NCBI GenBank assembly: GCA_001632435.1 | Contig: KV423987.1 | Coordinates: 85,240 to 149,239, forward strand | DNA length: 64,000 bases | Reading direction: 5' to 3' | Source of the DNA: Calocera cornea HHB12733 | Lineage: Eukaryota; Basidiomycota; Dacrymycetes; Dacrymycetales; Dacrymycetaceae | Shown here: piece after piece, positions 12,392-24,248 of the stretch | How the letters are laid out: the number at the start of each line of letters is the position of its first letter | Numbering within the stretch: position 1 is the first letter of the stretch | The notes under the pieces: model-generated | What the model was told of the DNA's origin: nothing | The model's database searches: none | Seen by the model: the letters and a program-made list of their open reading frames with translations, nothing else | Program-made: the position numbers and the translations under genes

Positions 12392-12427
12392 CGAGTTTCG
12401 AGTTTCGAGTTTCGAGTTTCGAGTTCG
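12392..12427. repeat. tandem CGAGTTT repeat
   Basis: Five 7-base units, the last one imperfect, downstream of the low-complexity gene. Read directly. Confidence 0.85.
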
Positions 12428-12874
12428 CAGCAACCCAGTGCCATGATGCGAGTCGTGCGCGACGACGCGAGGCCCAGCTTGATTCCTTCCGTGTATAGTA
12501 GTGTACTTTACCTTGGGTGAGCGGGCGAATGAAGACAGTTTTCACAACTCTTTCCGTGGTGCGGAGTGCTGGCTCGGGTCTGAGATCGGTTGGCAGACCT
12601 AAACTGCGTCTAGGCAGGGTTCCCCAGTTTCGTGAAACGGCCGTGGCGCCGACTGGACGTCTACACGCTCGTTCCGGCAAACTTTCTTGCTCCTCTTCTA
12701 TACCAAACTGGTGATATTTTCCATTTGTAGACTAGTTGCCCAATCTAGCGAATAACGAATAACTGACGACTGGCGAGTTGCGGCTCACGCTGATGGCTGC
12801 CGGTCATCGGCCAGTGACTGCCAGACAGCAGATACTGTCAGCGACCGACAAGCACAATCAGGACCACTGCTGAC

Positions 12875-13000
12875 AGACGACATTGGTGTCGACGCCGGCA
12901 CTGGCACGGACGTTGAAGCCGACACCGATACCGACGTTGACACCGACTTCGGACTTGACAATGACAGTGACAACGACAACGACACCGACATGAACCATTG
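12875..13000. repeat. degenerate GAC/GACACC repeat tract
   Basis: The plus strand repeats GACNNN hexamers imperfectly for about 125 bp (gacgac, gccgac, accgac, aatgac, aacgac and so on). Translated on the plus strand it would be Asp-rich, but no start or splice context supports coding. It ends about 90 bp before the stop codon of the convergent F-box-type gene. Confidence 0.6.
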
Positions 13001-13090
13001 CATGGACACACCGACTTTGACACCGGCGCCGAAACCGAAACAGACACTGGCGCCGACAGCGGCACCGAAGCCACCACGCACATCCTACAC

Positions 13091-14746
13091 CTAAACCATG
13101 AAGACGACGTCGAGCTCCGAGCCTCCGTTGGGGGGCGCGTCGCTCCGGTGCGCGATGAGTCGTTCCTCGTCGAGCCATGTCCACTCGGGCTTGCGAGCGA
13201 AGGGTCCGCGAACCCTGATCTCGCGGAAGGGGAGGCAGCACTCGATCTCGCCGTCCTCGAACGCCGGGTGGATGATGGGCGTCGTGGCGGTTATAATCTT
13301 CGAGCCTATGTCGGCCATCTCCGCATCGATACAGGAGAGGCGGGGATGGGGGCCGGTGCCCGTCAGCGCTTCCTGCCGACGGGAAGGGAGGATGTTGAAG
13401 TCCGCGATCACGTAGGTGTATGGGCCTTCGGCGTTCTGGTTGTTGTCCACTCGCTGGATGACGATCCTACTGCCATGTACGCAGGGTGGTCCGTGTAAGC
13501 CGAAGTACATGTTCCCGTCCATCGAGAACCATCGAGTGTATTCCGATCCCCACCAGTCCCAAGTAATGGGCTTCGGTCCAGCAGGGAGAGCTGGATCGGT
13601 GAGCACCGCAGGATCAATGACAACGTTGTAGAACCCGGACAGAGATAGGTCGATAGATACCCGGATGTAATGAACGCGGGCTTCAATCGGTAACGTTGAA
13701 CGTCGACCGATTGGGTTTGACACGTTGGTCGTAAATGCAAACGTCCGGTCTTCCCGTATTCGAGGTAGTTCGAGAGACCGTTCCAACCGGATAGTGTCAC
13801 CGATCACGTAGTAGTCAATCGTCGGCGGTCGATGGTAGCCGGCACTTGCGATAAAGGTGGTGGATGACAGGAAGTTAAACGAGGTGTACACCTTGTCGAC
13901 ACAAAGTTGAGGCAGTTGAACACCGGTCTTCCAATTCCAAACGCGAAGCACGGTGCCGCTTCCCGCACTTGGCGCAGCTCCAATGATGTCACCGCATACG
14001 TCGCATGGAACAGGTGCTTCCTCGTAGTACTGAAGGCCATGCCACATGTTGTCTAGAGGAGGCGGAGGAGCATGCGTCCCACAATCGACATATCCATGAG
14101 ATAATGGATGGGTGAATCCGGCAATCGTGAAGCACATCGCTCGCACAGCAGAAGTCCTGAAAGATATCAGAACAAGAGCGGATTTTTATTCCGAAAATCT
14201 CACTCATCGCGGGTTATCAAAAGCAGAAGATCCTGATCCTGGTCAACCAGAATCCCCTTTGTTTCGAATGCGGTGACGGGGAGCGGATAGCGCGCGGTAG
14301 TCGACGCCTCGCCCGTCGAATGTGCATTCAAGCGGACAATGTCGTAATGGGTTCTGTCTGCCTCCACATAGATTCCTTTGCGGTAGCCGATGAGAGGCTT
14401 TGCCAGAGGCGGATTCGGTAACGTTACAGTCTCCTTGCGTTTCCCTTCGAATCTTGCCCACCGCAGCGTGTGCAGTCTAAGGAACGTTTCCAGTTCAGGA
14501 ATGGTGCAAGTAAGGGACTGCGGGCGGATGACGTAGTTTTCTGCATATGCGGCAAGCAGGAATTGGAGCCGTAAGGAATCACGGATAATCGTGTGCAACC
14601 GTTTGCATGTCTGTCATGTTCAGAGTCATTGCGGTGGTTCAAACGTCGAGGCAACTCACTTGTGAGACTGTAAGCAGGTTCTGAATCGGAAGATCGTAAA
14701 GAATGTGGAGAACAACGTCGTCATTCAGATCAGCGAAGTCAACCAT
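13091..14746 (-). CDS. F-box-type protein with long unknown C-terminal region
   Basis: Three exons: 14746-14660, 14610-14204 and 14156-13091, introns 49 and 47 bp, 519 aa. The N-terminus MVDFADLNDDVVLHILYDLP followed by NLLTVSQTCKRLHTIIRDS fits the F-box pattern of agaricomycete receptor proteins of SCF ubiquitin ligases, which bind Skp1. The remaining 450 residues are not a leucine-rich repeat by eye; they look beta-rich, as in the many fungal F-box proteins with a WD- or kelch-like C-terminus, but I cannot assign a fold. The first exon is only 29 codons and is not visible in a simple frame scan. Targets unknown. Confidence 0.75.
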
Positions 14747-14961
14747 TGTAGAATAAATAACAATGTCAGAGAGTACGACTCAGAGGTATGAACAATGACG
14801 AGGAATAGGAGCATGTGAGAGGCGCGTGCTGGCACGCCGTGGCTCCTGGAAGTCTAACACCGCCACGAGAATCCCCCAAGGCCAGAATCCCGTTTAGGAA
14901 ATGCACGTGGCTAAGTCCACGTGAAGTTCATTGTCCTCTTCAGTGCTCGGTTCGGACCGCT

Positions 14962-16572
14962 CTAATTGGTCGGGGGGTCGGTGCTGAGGCCTATGCGCTC
15001 CGTCAACTTTTGTGATTTTATCTCCGTGCATTCCTGACCTGAGTCTTTCTGCGGAGCTTGAAGGCCCGATAGCTTGTTCTGCACCTCCGCCCAGCGGGAC
15101 CATCTATGCCCCACTCCATTGTGACTCAGCTTGACGTTCGGAAGAATGGAGTACAGGAACTCTGCGACTGAATCTGGATCTTCGATCTCCGCACGGCCGA
15201 CGTGTAGGGCCAAAGGTTGCAGTCCGGTCGGGAGCAGATCACGATGACGGTATGGGACATCGGCGTTGATAGAGGTGAGAGAGAACTTCTCCAGCTTCGG
15301 GCATTGCTCCACGAATGGGACCAGTGAGTTGAGAGTCAAGGCTGCCTCGTCCCATAGACCACCTCGGGATATTGCGACAGGAAGGCCAGAGCGTCTCGGG
15401 TGTTTGTCGGCGGGTGTCCATGTCATGCAGAAAGTCCGTAGATCCGGCCATGCTAGCGCCATCTTCTCCAGATCTGTATCTCGAACATCCACCGCGCTCG
15501 GCGACTCCACTTGGAGGAAGAGCTCTCGCATGTGATTGCTTTGGCAGAGACTTTGAAGGATGGCTGGGTATAGGGAAAGCGGGCGTCGTCGCCGATCGTT
15601 CGACTTGTCCACAAGAATGATGGTTGTGCATCTCAGGCTGCGTCCACACTCATTGAGAGCAACAGACAGATCTTGGACCGACTTGAAGGGCAGCTCATCA
15701 TTGTAGACCTTGATGGTGAGCTCGCTCAACATCCAGGTGACTTTCTCCAGGAATTGGGTAGCGACGTGAATGCTGATATCTTTCAAAGCGAGTTTGCGCA
15801 ATTGTGCAAACCCCTGCATATCGGGGCTACTGAGCTCGAATTGCCGATCGTCTCCGAATTGATTATCGACCGTCAAGGACAATAATCGCGGTGCTCGGGC
15901 CAATGCACGTACGGTCAGCGGACCAAGGGCAATGTTGGATATGTCAAATTGCATGAGGTGGGTGCAGGAGTCAATGAGCGCAGAAAACGCCTTGTCCAAT
16001 GTCGTTAATAGTCGTAGCCCAGTCCCCATGAAGCTGAGATGTTCTAGGTTTGGGCAGGTCTGCCGGGCATGGTCCAGCAGTGGGACAAGACACTTGTCCC
16101 AGTCCGATCTGTCGTTGACCGCTTCCCCGCACTTGATGTCTAATCGGAATATACCAGATGACATGAACGGTATAACCCGGGCGGTGAGATCCGGAGACTC
16201 GGTTATCCAGATGCTGAGCTTGCCCAGATTGGGAAATACCGCCTGGTGCATCTTCCGATCGAAGAATGCATCCAGAAGACCATTCCGAACGGGATGTATG
16301 TCGAATTCCAGCTGAGCTCGTCGGACGAGATGGCAGTACATGTCGAGTCGAGGGCACACGCTGGGGTGCGGGTTACGGCTTGCCATGTGACAGATTGGAT
16401 TGCCAATGTCGGCCAGCGTCCGCAGCTTTCGGTCATTGACAAAGCGCCAAAGATGCCGCAGGGCAGGTACCTGAAGGTCCCTGCATGTTCGGGCGAGACG
16501 TGCGAGATCGGCTCTCGGTAGCTGCTCGAGAATAATGTCTTGTATATCGCGGATGTACAGTGCGCGATGCAT
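14962..16572 (-). CDS. F-box / LRR-like protein
   Basis: A single exon of 536 aa. The F-box is at residues 4-45: YIRDIQDIILEQLPRADLARLARTC followed by LRHLWRFV. Downstream are repeated segments with leucine-rich character, for example CPNLEHLSFMG, LLSLTVDN, LRKLALKDI, LRTFCMTW and CPKLEKFSLTS, typical of the expanded fungal F-box/LRR families that recruit substrates to SCF E3 ligases. The ATG chosen is the one directly in front of the F-box; the frame is open 195 bp further upstream. The neighbour at 13.1-14.7 kb is also F-box-like but not an obvious duplicate. Confidence 0.82.
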   Translation of the reverse strand: MHRALYIRDIQDIILEQLPRADLARLARTCRDLQVPALRHLWRFVNDRKLRTLADIGNPICHMASRNPHPSVCPRLDMYCHLVRRAQLEFDIHPVRNGLLDAFFDRKMHQAVFPNLGKLSIWITESPDLTARVIPFMSSGIFRLDIKCGEAVNDRSDWDKCLVPLLDHARQTCPNLEHLSFMGTGLRLLTTLDKAFSALIDSCTHLMQFDISNIALGPLTVRALARAPRLLSLTVDNQFGDDRQFELSSPDMQGFAQLRKLALKDISIHVATQFLEKVTWMLSELTIKVYNDELPFKSVQDLSVALNECGRSLRCTTIILVDKSNDRRRRPLSLYPAILQSLCQSNHMRELFLQVESPSAVDVRDTDLEKMALAWPDLRTFCMTWTPADKHPRRSGLPVAISRGGLWDEAALTLNSLVPFVEQCPKLEKFSLTSINADVPYRHRDLLPTGLQPLALHVGRAEIEDPDSVAEFLYSILPNVKLSHNGVGHRWSRWAEVQNKLSGLQAPQKDSGQECTEIKSQKLTERIGLSTDPPTN

Positions 16573-17063
16573 TGCCCGTCGTGAGGGGTAAGTGAAGTCA
16601 AGGTGGCCACGGGTGATGCGAAGGGGCTGTAGGGCCAAATAGTGGAAAGGGCATCTTTGTATCGATAGACTGGGTGGCCCCGTGCTGGCAGGAAGCAAGG
16701 AACCGCGGGATTGGCAGGATTGGAAGCGCTGATCGATCGCCGTACGCGGCAAAAACGTGCGGTCCACGTTTCTGCCGCTTAGCGACCGCGCTTCTTTCCT
16801 CCCGCTTTTACACCGCCTCGATAGACGAGGACAAGGAGCTGATTACTTTTCATATATGGAAGACGACAAAGAGACTACAATGGTTGCTCAGGGAACAAGG
16901 GGAATTGTTTTCCATCGCTTTGAACAAGAGAACCAATGGACTGCAGTCATTCGGATTTCCTTTCTAATTCTACACACAGCAGTATTGTACAGCCCTGCAC
17001 GATTCTGCACCATAGATAAATGAGAGATGATAACTTGTTTGTCGTACTCGCAGCCATGTAAGA
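16573..17063. other. intergenic
   Basis: About 0.5 kb upstream of the F-box/LRR gene and downstream of the NCS1 permease. It should contain the F-box promoter. No repeat or gene seen. Confidence 0.5.
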
Positions 17064-19036
17064 CTACGCCTCGTCTCTGACGGGGCTGGCAATGGCCTCG
17101 GTCTCCGCACCCTTCTTCTCGTCCTCATCCAAGGAGCGATTGACGCTGTACGGCTCGTACAGCTCGTTCCTTTCGAGATCCGCTGCGGTGTAGGCAAGCT
17201 TGGGATCGACAATGCGGTCGCCGACCTCAAGCCACTTGCCAGTTGGGCTGGTGGCCGGGACAGGGAAGAACTTGCTCAGAATCCAGTAGGTGGACGAGGC
17301 GACGATGAAGCCGGCGAAGAAGTTGATCCGGTAGATGTACGTAGCCCCGATAGGAACGTTGTCCCCGATTGCACCCGCAAAACCGACAACGTTGATAATG
17401 ATGCCGGCGATGTAGGCTGCATACGCACGCCAATTGACACCAAAGCTGTAGTAGTAAGGTCCGTTCTTGTGTGCGGAGTACAGGTCGAGTACTTGGAGGT
17501 AGCCTTTGCGCACAAAGTAGTAGTCGCTGATGAGCACGCCGGCTATCGAGGACAAGAAAACAGAGTAGGAGGACAGGTACGTCGTGAAGTTGTTTGAGGA
17601 GCTGAGAAGGTTCCAGGGACACATGGCGAGCCCAACGAGGGCGCAGACATACCCGCCGCGGCGAATGTTCAGATACCGTGGGAGGAGCGCCGTCATATCA
17701 GTACCGGCAGAGACCGAATTGGCGGCGATGTTGGTGCCGAGCTGCGCAAGGGCGAATGCGAATGCAATGCAGAAGACGCCAAAGCGGGCGCCAGAGTTGG
17801 CACCCACTAGGAAATTGCCGAGAAGGTCGAGAGGCGACCAGATCGGCTGTCCGTAAATGACGGTTGAGGATGACGAAACGATGATGCCGATGAAGGATGT
17901 GATAGCGAAGCCCGTGGGAATAGTGATCAGTTGGGACCAGAGCTGGTCACGTGGCTTGGTCGCGAAACGCGCAAAGTCAGGATCGTTGACGATCAAGGTA
18001 GCGAAGTTGGCGATCGAGGACATGATGCCATTGACCATCGCCCAGCCGAGCTCGGATCCATGAATGGTGTTGGTCTGGCGGACAATGGGACCAATGCCGT
18101 GTGCTTTGACGATGGCCCAGATGAAGAAGGCGATGCCCGCGGTTGGCACAACGAACGCCTTGACTGTGAAAAGATGACGGATCTGGTGCACCGGGAACCA
18201 GATCGCCGGCAAGGAGCAGAGCCAGAACAGGAAGAAAGACACATAATCGCGTGTGTTGATTCCGGCGGACGCCGGCATCGAATTGGGCAGGTTCTCGAAG
18301 CTGCCCGAGGCAAATTAGTCCGGTTCAACAATGCAAAGACCTCCTCCGCACCTGCTCCAGATAGATCGGATCATTAGATACACACATGTGCCTCCAATCG
18401 CCGATTGCACACCGTACCCTGGTCCGCAAATCAGCTTCTCCCGCCCACCCACAGCCAATGGGATAAGACTCACATATGCATGCCATTGCAGCTCGGTTGA
18501 AGACGGGCCACAGGGCACCCCAGATGCCGAACGACGAGCGCGAAACGACAGGGAAGCCGATATGATATGTGGCACCAATGCGACCGGTCATTGTAATGAA
18601 GCAAGCGGCAATAGTATAGCCGATCCATACGCTGTAAGAGGTTGCGTTAACTCTCGGGCATGACCGGGAACGAGAGCGGCGTACCAGAGCCAAGACTGCC
18701 ACCAAGAGAGACCAGCCGTAATCATGCTGGAGGAGATCATCCACGTGTTCTGTGATCATACATGTCCTTTAGCACACCCTTTACACACACGTCCTCTCAG
18801 AGTGAAACATACAATGTTGAATGAGTCCGCAATCCAGAAGCTGACGAAGTTCCAGGGACCCCACTGCCGGCGCGCAGGCTCGACTGAGGCAGGCAGCTCA
18901 GTAAACAATCACTTTAGCTCCGGCTGAAACGCAACATACCAGGCTTCAGATCATCGTTCGTCAGCATCAGCTGAGCCGACGATAGGCCGGGCTCATGCGG
19001 CGCTTCAAGCTTGTGGAGGAAAGTCGTCACGCCCAT
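17064..19036 (-). CDS. NCS1 family uracil/uridine/allantoin permease
   Basis: Six exons: 19036-18940, 18883-18813, 18749-18685, 18631-18474, 18418-18352 and 18300-17064, giving 564 aa. NCS1 carriers are proton symporters for nucleobases and related compounds in the plasma membrane (Fur4, Dal4, Fui1 types). Clear family signs are [93 protein letters not shown] and [12 protein letters not shown]. About 12 hydrophobic segments follow. The early exons are short (65-158 bp) and none gives a long frame of its own. Substrate cannot be separated among uracil, uridine and allantoin from these motifs. The last ~60 residues are a charged cytosolic tail. Confidence 0.92.
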
Positions 19037-20276
19037 GGTCGTCTAGTCCGATGCGGCAGCAAGTCGAGATGGTCGGAAGGTAACACGCGTAGAGCAAGGA
19101 AATCCCACGAATACAAGAAGAATATGCGCTGGCTCAGTCTCGGGTGCGAGCGGGGTGAGGAACGCGTGCACAAGACCATAATCATTGCCGGACCGGCGCA
19201 TATTTATGTATTCCCCGACTCATCGGACCTCCGCCATCCACTTCCCCGCTGCACAATCGGCCGCAGTTCCATCTTCCTTGTCTCGCACGCCATGACGAAG
19301 AAGCAACCCCGATTAGATGAGTGTAAAATTTGTGGAGCTTCTAGTGTCGCGCTGGAGCGCGTCTGAGCCAGTGAGGAGTGCGTAGGAGGCCCTCTATCGA
19401 TAACGAAAACCTGCTGCTGTGATCTAGCGCGCATGGACCCTGATGGACACGCGTTGCATCATCGGCCGGAAGAGGAGAAGACCCACAACCGCCAATCACG
19501 GGCGCGATACCCTGTGGCGCCTATCTCTCTGCCACCTGCCAAGCGCATAATCAGTGGGGAAAGGATAGCAGCACTATGGAGGGTTTCCCTGAAATGCCTT
19601 TATGAAGGAGCAAGACGTGCTGGGCGCCTACTGGTCCAGTCTCTTGGTTTGACACAATGAGGTCACCCAATGCCCTTATCACCTCTCTGAGACCTCAAGC
19701 GCTTCTATCGGCACCGGAGACAGATATTTCCTTCTCATTGTTCCTTCTCATTGGTTATTCCCGTTGTCGGGTTATCAGCCTTCCTGGTGGAGATGTTGAC
19801 TTTTGTGTCGATCTCAGGAACCGAGCTACCTACCACTTGCTTGCAAAATAGCAGAGTGAAAATTTCCAGAACGTTAATGCTATGCAGCGAAGACGCGGTT
19901 GTTCCTGGTTGCGTCGGACTTGTGCCGCTCCGAAAGACCGAGTGCGTCCATTGGCAGAGATCTCTCGCTGGCATGGGTTCTAGCGTTCGGCCATGGTCGG
20001 CAAGACTGACTAGTCTCTGGGTCAGTGTTCTTCTCATCCCCTCTTACGAGAGCCGACACAGCGTGCCCGGCTGATCTTCACCAGCATTCAACCGTCCAAC
20101 AATACAGACAACTGACGGCCTCGGGTCGCTTCGATGAGTGCAGAAAATTTTCATCTCTGCCTGAAGCTACATTGTGCGTGTGAGCATGACGCACCGTGAT
20201 GTTGATTATGACAGGGACATGCGAGCAGTATAGCGCAGTATGGCCCGAGTGGAGTGTTGTGAAAGAATTCCATTGC
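19037..20276. other. gene-poor stretch
   Basis: About 1.2 kb upstream of the NCS1 permease. The first few hundred bases should be its promoter. I see no coding frame with splice support and no clear repeat. Confidence 0.5.
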
Positions 20277-20808
20277 GAGTTATCTTCTCTTTTGCCCTCA
20301 GGGACGGGCAATACATCTCCTTTGCCCTTCGGCATCCCCTTGTCCACACTGCCCTGCCGGCTGGGCTCGTTTCGCGCGTGATGTTATTCATTTGCTGACA
20401 TATTGTGCTGCCCACACCAAAGGATGCGTCTTTTTACGTTACAGTACATCTGGGGACCTGGTCCTGTTCCAACAATTTGGGTGCTGATTTAAGTAACAAT
20501 ACGTACATTAATGTTAATATATCTCTGCACTGACCTTTTCTACAATAACTGAACATGTACTTATAGAGAAGAGGGGCGAAATAGACCAAACTGTGATATT
20601 GGTGTAGCGTCTCAAGGCGGCGCCCCCGGAGATATGTTTACTCCAGAAGACGCGTCGCGCAACAGGGGCGGGGGCGCCAACACGCGTCACCAAATGATGT
20701 ACAACACGCGCGAATCAAGCCCATCCGGCAGGGCAATGTAGACAAGGGGATGCCGGAGGGCAAGGGAGACAAATTACCGGTCCCTGAGGGCAAAAGAGAA
20801 GATAACTC
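20277..20808. mobile_element. MITE-like inverted-repeat element 1
   Basis: A 532-bp segment whose ends are imperfect inverted repeats of about 110 bp. The left end begins GAGTTATCTTCTCTTTTGCC and the right end is its reverse complement with few mismatches. Directly outside the ends are ATTCCATTGC (20267-20276) and ATTACATTGC (20809-20818), a 9-of-10 match that looks like an aged target-site duplication. No protein-coding capacity is visible inside. The 9-10 bp duplication and long terminal repeats are the pattern of non-autonomous Mutator-like elements; that superfamily assignment is inference. Confidence 0.75.
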
Positions 20809-20818
20809 ATTACATTGC

Positions 20819-23074
20819 CGGAGCGAAGCTCAAGGGAACGATTTGAGAGGAAGTCATGTACTGAAGAGGCTTGCAATCAAGGTTCGAGATGGCAGACCCA
20901 TGCGCATGCAACATCCCAGGCACTGAACTACCCAACAGGTGTCATGCCTGTTGCATGAGTCGAGGGCCTTGCTGTTTTCAGAACGTGATAATAAATGGCA
21001 GATTCATTGACAGATAAGAGCCGGGGGAGAGATGCAGCGCGACCGCCCTCTGACTCTGACGGACAACTGGAACAACAGAAATTTCCTTCCCCTTGAGGTT
21101 GAACAATGCCATTGGTTCACTCGGTCATGTGCAGAGGGGAGCACAATGCCCTCCTGAGAATTTATCGCCAGGAATGCAGGGATAAAGCAGGTGGCCAGCA
21201 GTCACACCAGGCTCTCCTCTGACGGAACCGAAGCAGAATCAGTGCCTGCTGCCAATGAAGATGCAATGACACCAGTTTGTCAGTCCACTGGGGGAGATCC
21301 AAGTGTGTTGCAAGGTATTGCCAACTACACTCTGAGGAAAGCAAGGCAGAGGGGGAAGGGCACAGCTCAGCCGCCCTCTTTGCTGATGATGAGTCTGACA
21401 CACGGCATCCGTGACCCTCCTTGTTAGAGGCTGGCTGTCATTGTTGGACTCCTCCCATCAGATAGTTGGACTCCTCCCATCAGATAAAGAGGGGAGCATG
21501 CGCAGCATCCACAGGGCCTATGTTGCCAGTGTCTGGACAGAAGGCAGCTAAAGAATGTGTCAGAGTCTTCCAAACACAATGCATTATCCAGAACTGAGAG
21601 GACCTAGTGCGACTACAGGCCCTTGCCATAGATAGTCAGAAGCAAGCGCAATACTGTAAACATCATTGCAGGTGAAGCCAGCTCCACCACCCTCATTGAG
21701 TACATGTGGTGTACGCTGACAACAGCGCTCCTGGTATTGAGGGTAACCATTGTCATTGACTCCGCTGCAGGACAATGAGGGGGGCAAGGGTGTCCTCAGA
21801 GAGCCATTGTTGTTGCCAGAGTAAGCCTGGGTGGCAGGCAGTGCGCTCACGAACCAGACCCTCCACAACGCTTTGTACCCCTCGGTAGATCATGCTTGTG
21901 CGTACAATGGCGCAACATGCCCACAGGACACAGCGGTGGTGGAGGGTCCGGTGCGATGCAGCTACCCTGACACAGAAAAGTGAACTGGAGGAACTGAAGG
22001 TGGTGACAAGAAGCGTTGCCACTCCATCCACCCTCTCCTACTCACAAGTTACTACCAAACAATGGGCTGGAACCCTTCAGAAGGGGCAACACCACTGTCC
22101 AGAGGATTACGAGGTCGAGAGGGGAGATAGAGGCCCACAGAGACCATCAGGAGGAGCCAGAGCTTGCCGGTTGGGAGGTACTAGAAGTCGAGGGCATCCG
22201 GGAGGGATACTCCTCTGCCGGGTGGTCCAATGCGACGCACGCTGGACAACACCAGCGTAGAGCGGGCAGGTGTTTCAAGATACGAAGCGGCGACCACCTG
22301 CAACGGGTGGACGGCACCCAGATTGCAGGGATGTAGGAGCCGCCAGACGATCGTCCGACCCATACCTCCTGGGACTAGTCGGCTTTGGATAGTGCCAAGC
22401 TGGTGTACAGGAGCCCAGAGGGCATCACCGACCAAGCTCACACGATGTCCGATGCCACACGAGGGAGGGAGACGGACGACCGCAGTCCGGGCAGTGCGCG
22501 TTACATCACCAGCAGAACCGTCTGCGGCCTTCAACCCAAGAGAGGGGAAGGTGGTGGGACGAAAAGAAAGAACGCTAGAGACTGTCCGTCTGCTTCCGCC
22601 TCAAATACCTTTTTCGCCGCACGTGCCCTGTGCGTCAGCCTGCTGACGCGGCACCCTCAGGGTCCGTGCGCAGCCCGGCCAATGTGCCAAGGCGGTGCAC
22701 CGATCTATAATTACATTGTCGCGCCGACCGGCGAGGTGTTCGGTGGTGGTGGGCGGGTGGTCGGACGAGTTGGGAATTGTGCTGGAAGAAAGGGCTGGGT
22801 ATGCACCGGTTTGCTGGGGGAAGACATTCACCCCCCGACTGCCTGATACGGAAGGCAGATGCCCAATCACACTGCGCACGTCCCGCTCTGCTGCGCGAGG
22901 CAATGAGGCAATGATGCGCCCCCAGCCTGCTGGGACACCGGCACCACCGGGTGGGTATACATATGCCCCACCAATCGAGCTGCCCTGCTGGCCACCGCGA
23001 GGTCTCATATACCTCCCTGTGCCGCTCGCTGGCCGCTCTGCTAGCTGAGACCCAGAGCCACACCGGCATCGACC
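20819..23074. other. gene-poor stretch
   Basis: About 2.2 kb with no frame that I can support as a gene on either strand. It includes a perfect 22-bp tandem duplication at 21443-21486. The final part before 23,075 should hold the promoter of the small downstream gene. Confidence 0.5.
21443..21486. repeat. 22-bp perfect direct duplication
   Basis: The 22 bases from 21443 to 21464 (starting GTTGGACTCC) are repeated exactly at 21465-21486. A local slippage duplication is the simplest reading. Confidence 0.95.
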
Positions 23075-23858
23075 ATGTTCACCTCCAGCTCGACAGAGAC
23101 CTTCAACATCGCCCGCTCGCGCGCGCGCTCCCAGCTGCGCGCCCGCAAGGAGAGCATGCGCAGCGGCGTCGCGCCGAGCTCGCGGGCCAAGGGCAAGCAG
23201 CGGCAGCAGCGCGGGGAGGACATCCCGCTGGACCTTCTCGCAAGCTGTGTGCCGTATCCACTCCATCCTTGTGCAGCGCTGACGCCACGCAGACCCGCAC
23301 TCCGACCGCCTACCGCTGGACGACCTCCCCAGTGTCGTCGTCGCCGAGACGTTCTCGACGCCCATGCTCTCCGGAGGCGGCCGCTGCTGGTCCTACGCGG
23401 GCAGGCTGGCGATTCGGCTGTGGAGGGACGAGGAGGAGTTCCGGCCTCGGATCCATGCCAGGCTGTTGGGCAGGAGGGGCAGGACGGTGTTTGACGCCCT
23501 GCTTACGCACCCGGTGGTGTACTCGGAGGAGCCGGTCGGGTGCAGTCTGTGGTTAGAAGAGCCGGAGGAGGAGCTGAGGGGATGGTGCTTCCGGGTACGT
23601 GTCGTGCTCCTCTTCATGTGCCTTTCTGGCATTGCTAATCTCAGGAACTCGCAGTTCGACGACCCCCTCACCGCCAGGCAATTCGCGACCCTCGCCGCAG
23701 TGTTGACCGAGGACGACCCCGTGATCCGGCGCAACGTGCGCAGGATCGAGCAGGGCGACTGGATCTACACGGGCGGCGGGAGCGACGACGACGGGGATGG
23801 GGTGGCTGAGGGGAGCTGGATGAGTCGGAGGATGAGTTGGTTGTCGACCAGGTCGTGA
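23075..23858 (+). CDS. hypothetical protein, 225 aa
   Basis: Three exons: 23075-23246, 23293-23594 and 23655-23858, with introns of 46 and 60 bp that both have branch-site-like CTGAC or CTAAT near the acceptor. The N-terminal third is basic and Ser/Arg-rich. The middle contains LPSVVVAETFSTPMLSGGGR and WSYAGRLAIRLWRDEEEFRP, and the C-terminus RRIEQGDWIYTGGG is followed by Asp residues. I do not recognise the family. Splicing is supported because both junctions restore one continuous acidic and aromatic-rich frame; without it the frames stop. Exact junctions are less certain than the existence of the gene. Confidence 0.6.
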
Positions 23859-24248
23859 TTTTCTTGAAGATTGAGTTTCCTTGGAGCTTGCACCGTCGGT
23901 GTAGGCCGAGTTTTTGACGAACATTACGAACTAAGTTGTTGTGGAGGGGAAGTGGTCTAATTCGATGTCCAATGCAATGTCGTTTGTGCTTATTGATTGT
24001 TGAACGGTTGTCACTTCCAATTTGTTGCTCCGTCACTTAGAACCGCAAAGCGCTGTCTCAGAACGGTTTGGTATCGGGCTCACTGAAGCCGCCAACTGGC
24101 AAGAGAGTGATTTTGTGAACAGCTACGATGATACCATTGCAAATTTGGAGGGGTGCACAAGAGAAAACAGGAGCACTCTGCGACTATCGGATCAGATCAC
24201 GTGTGCTACCTGGTACTGAGATTCCGAGTGCGTTTGGGTGGATGGCGC
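23859..24248. other. convergent intergenic
   Basis: About 0.39 kb between the stops of two convergent genes, moderately AT-rich. No feature seen. Confidence 0.5.

Larger units (their letters stand above)
12138..13090. other. intergenic with simple repeats
   Basis: Nearly 1 kb between convergent genes. It carries a TTCAATTC run at about 12,351-12,375, a GAGTTTC tandem at 12,392-12,427 and a degenerate GAC-based tract at 12,875-13,000. No gene recognised. Confidence 0.6.

Noticed and set aside
21584..22646. Several 90-140 codon frames in the gene-poor region
   Set aside because: No splice partners, motifs or codon bias; lengths are what random GC-rich sequence gives.
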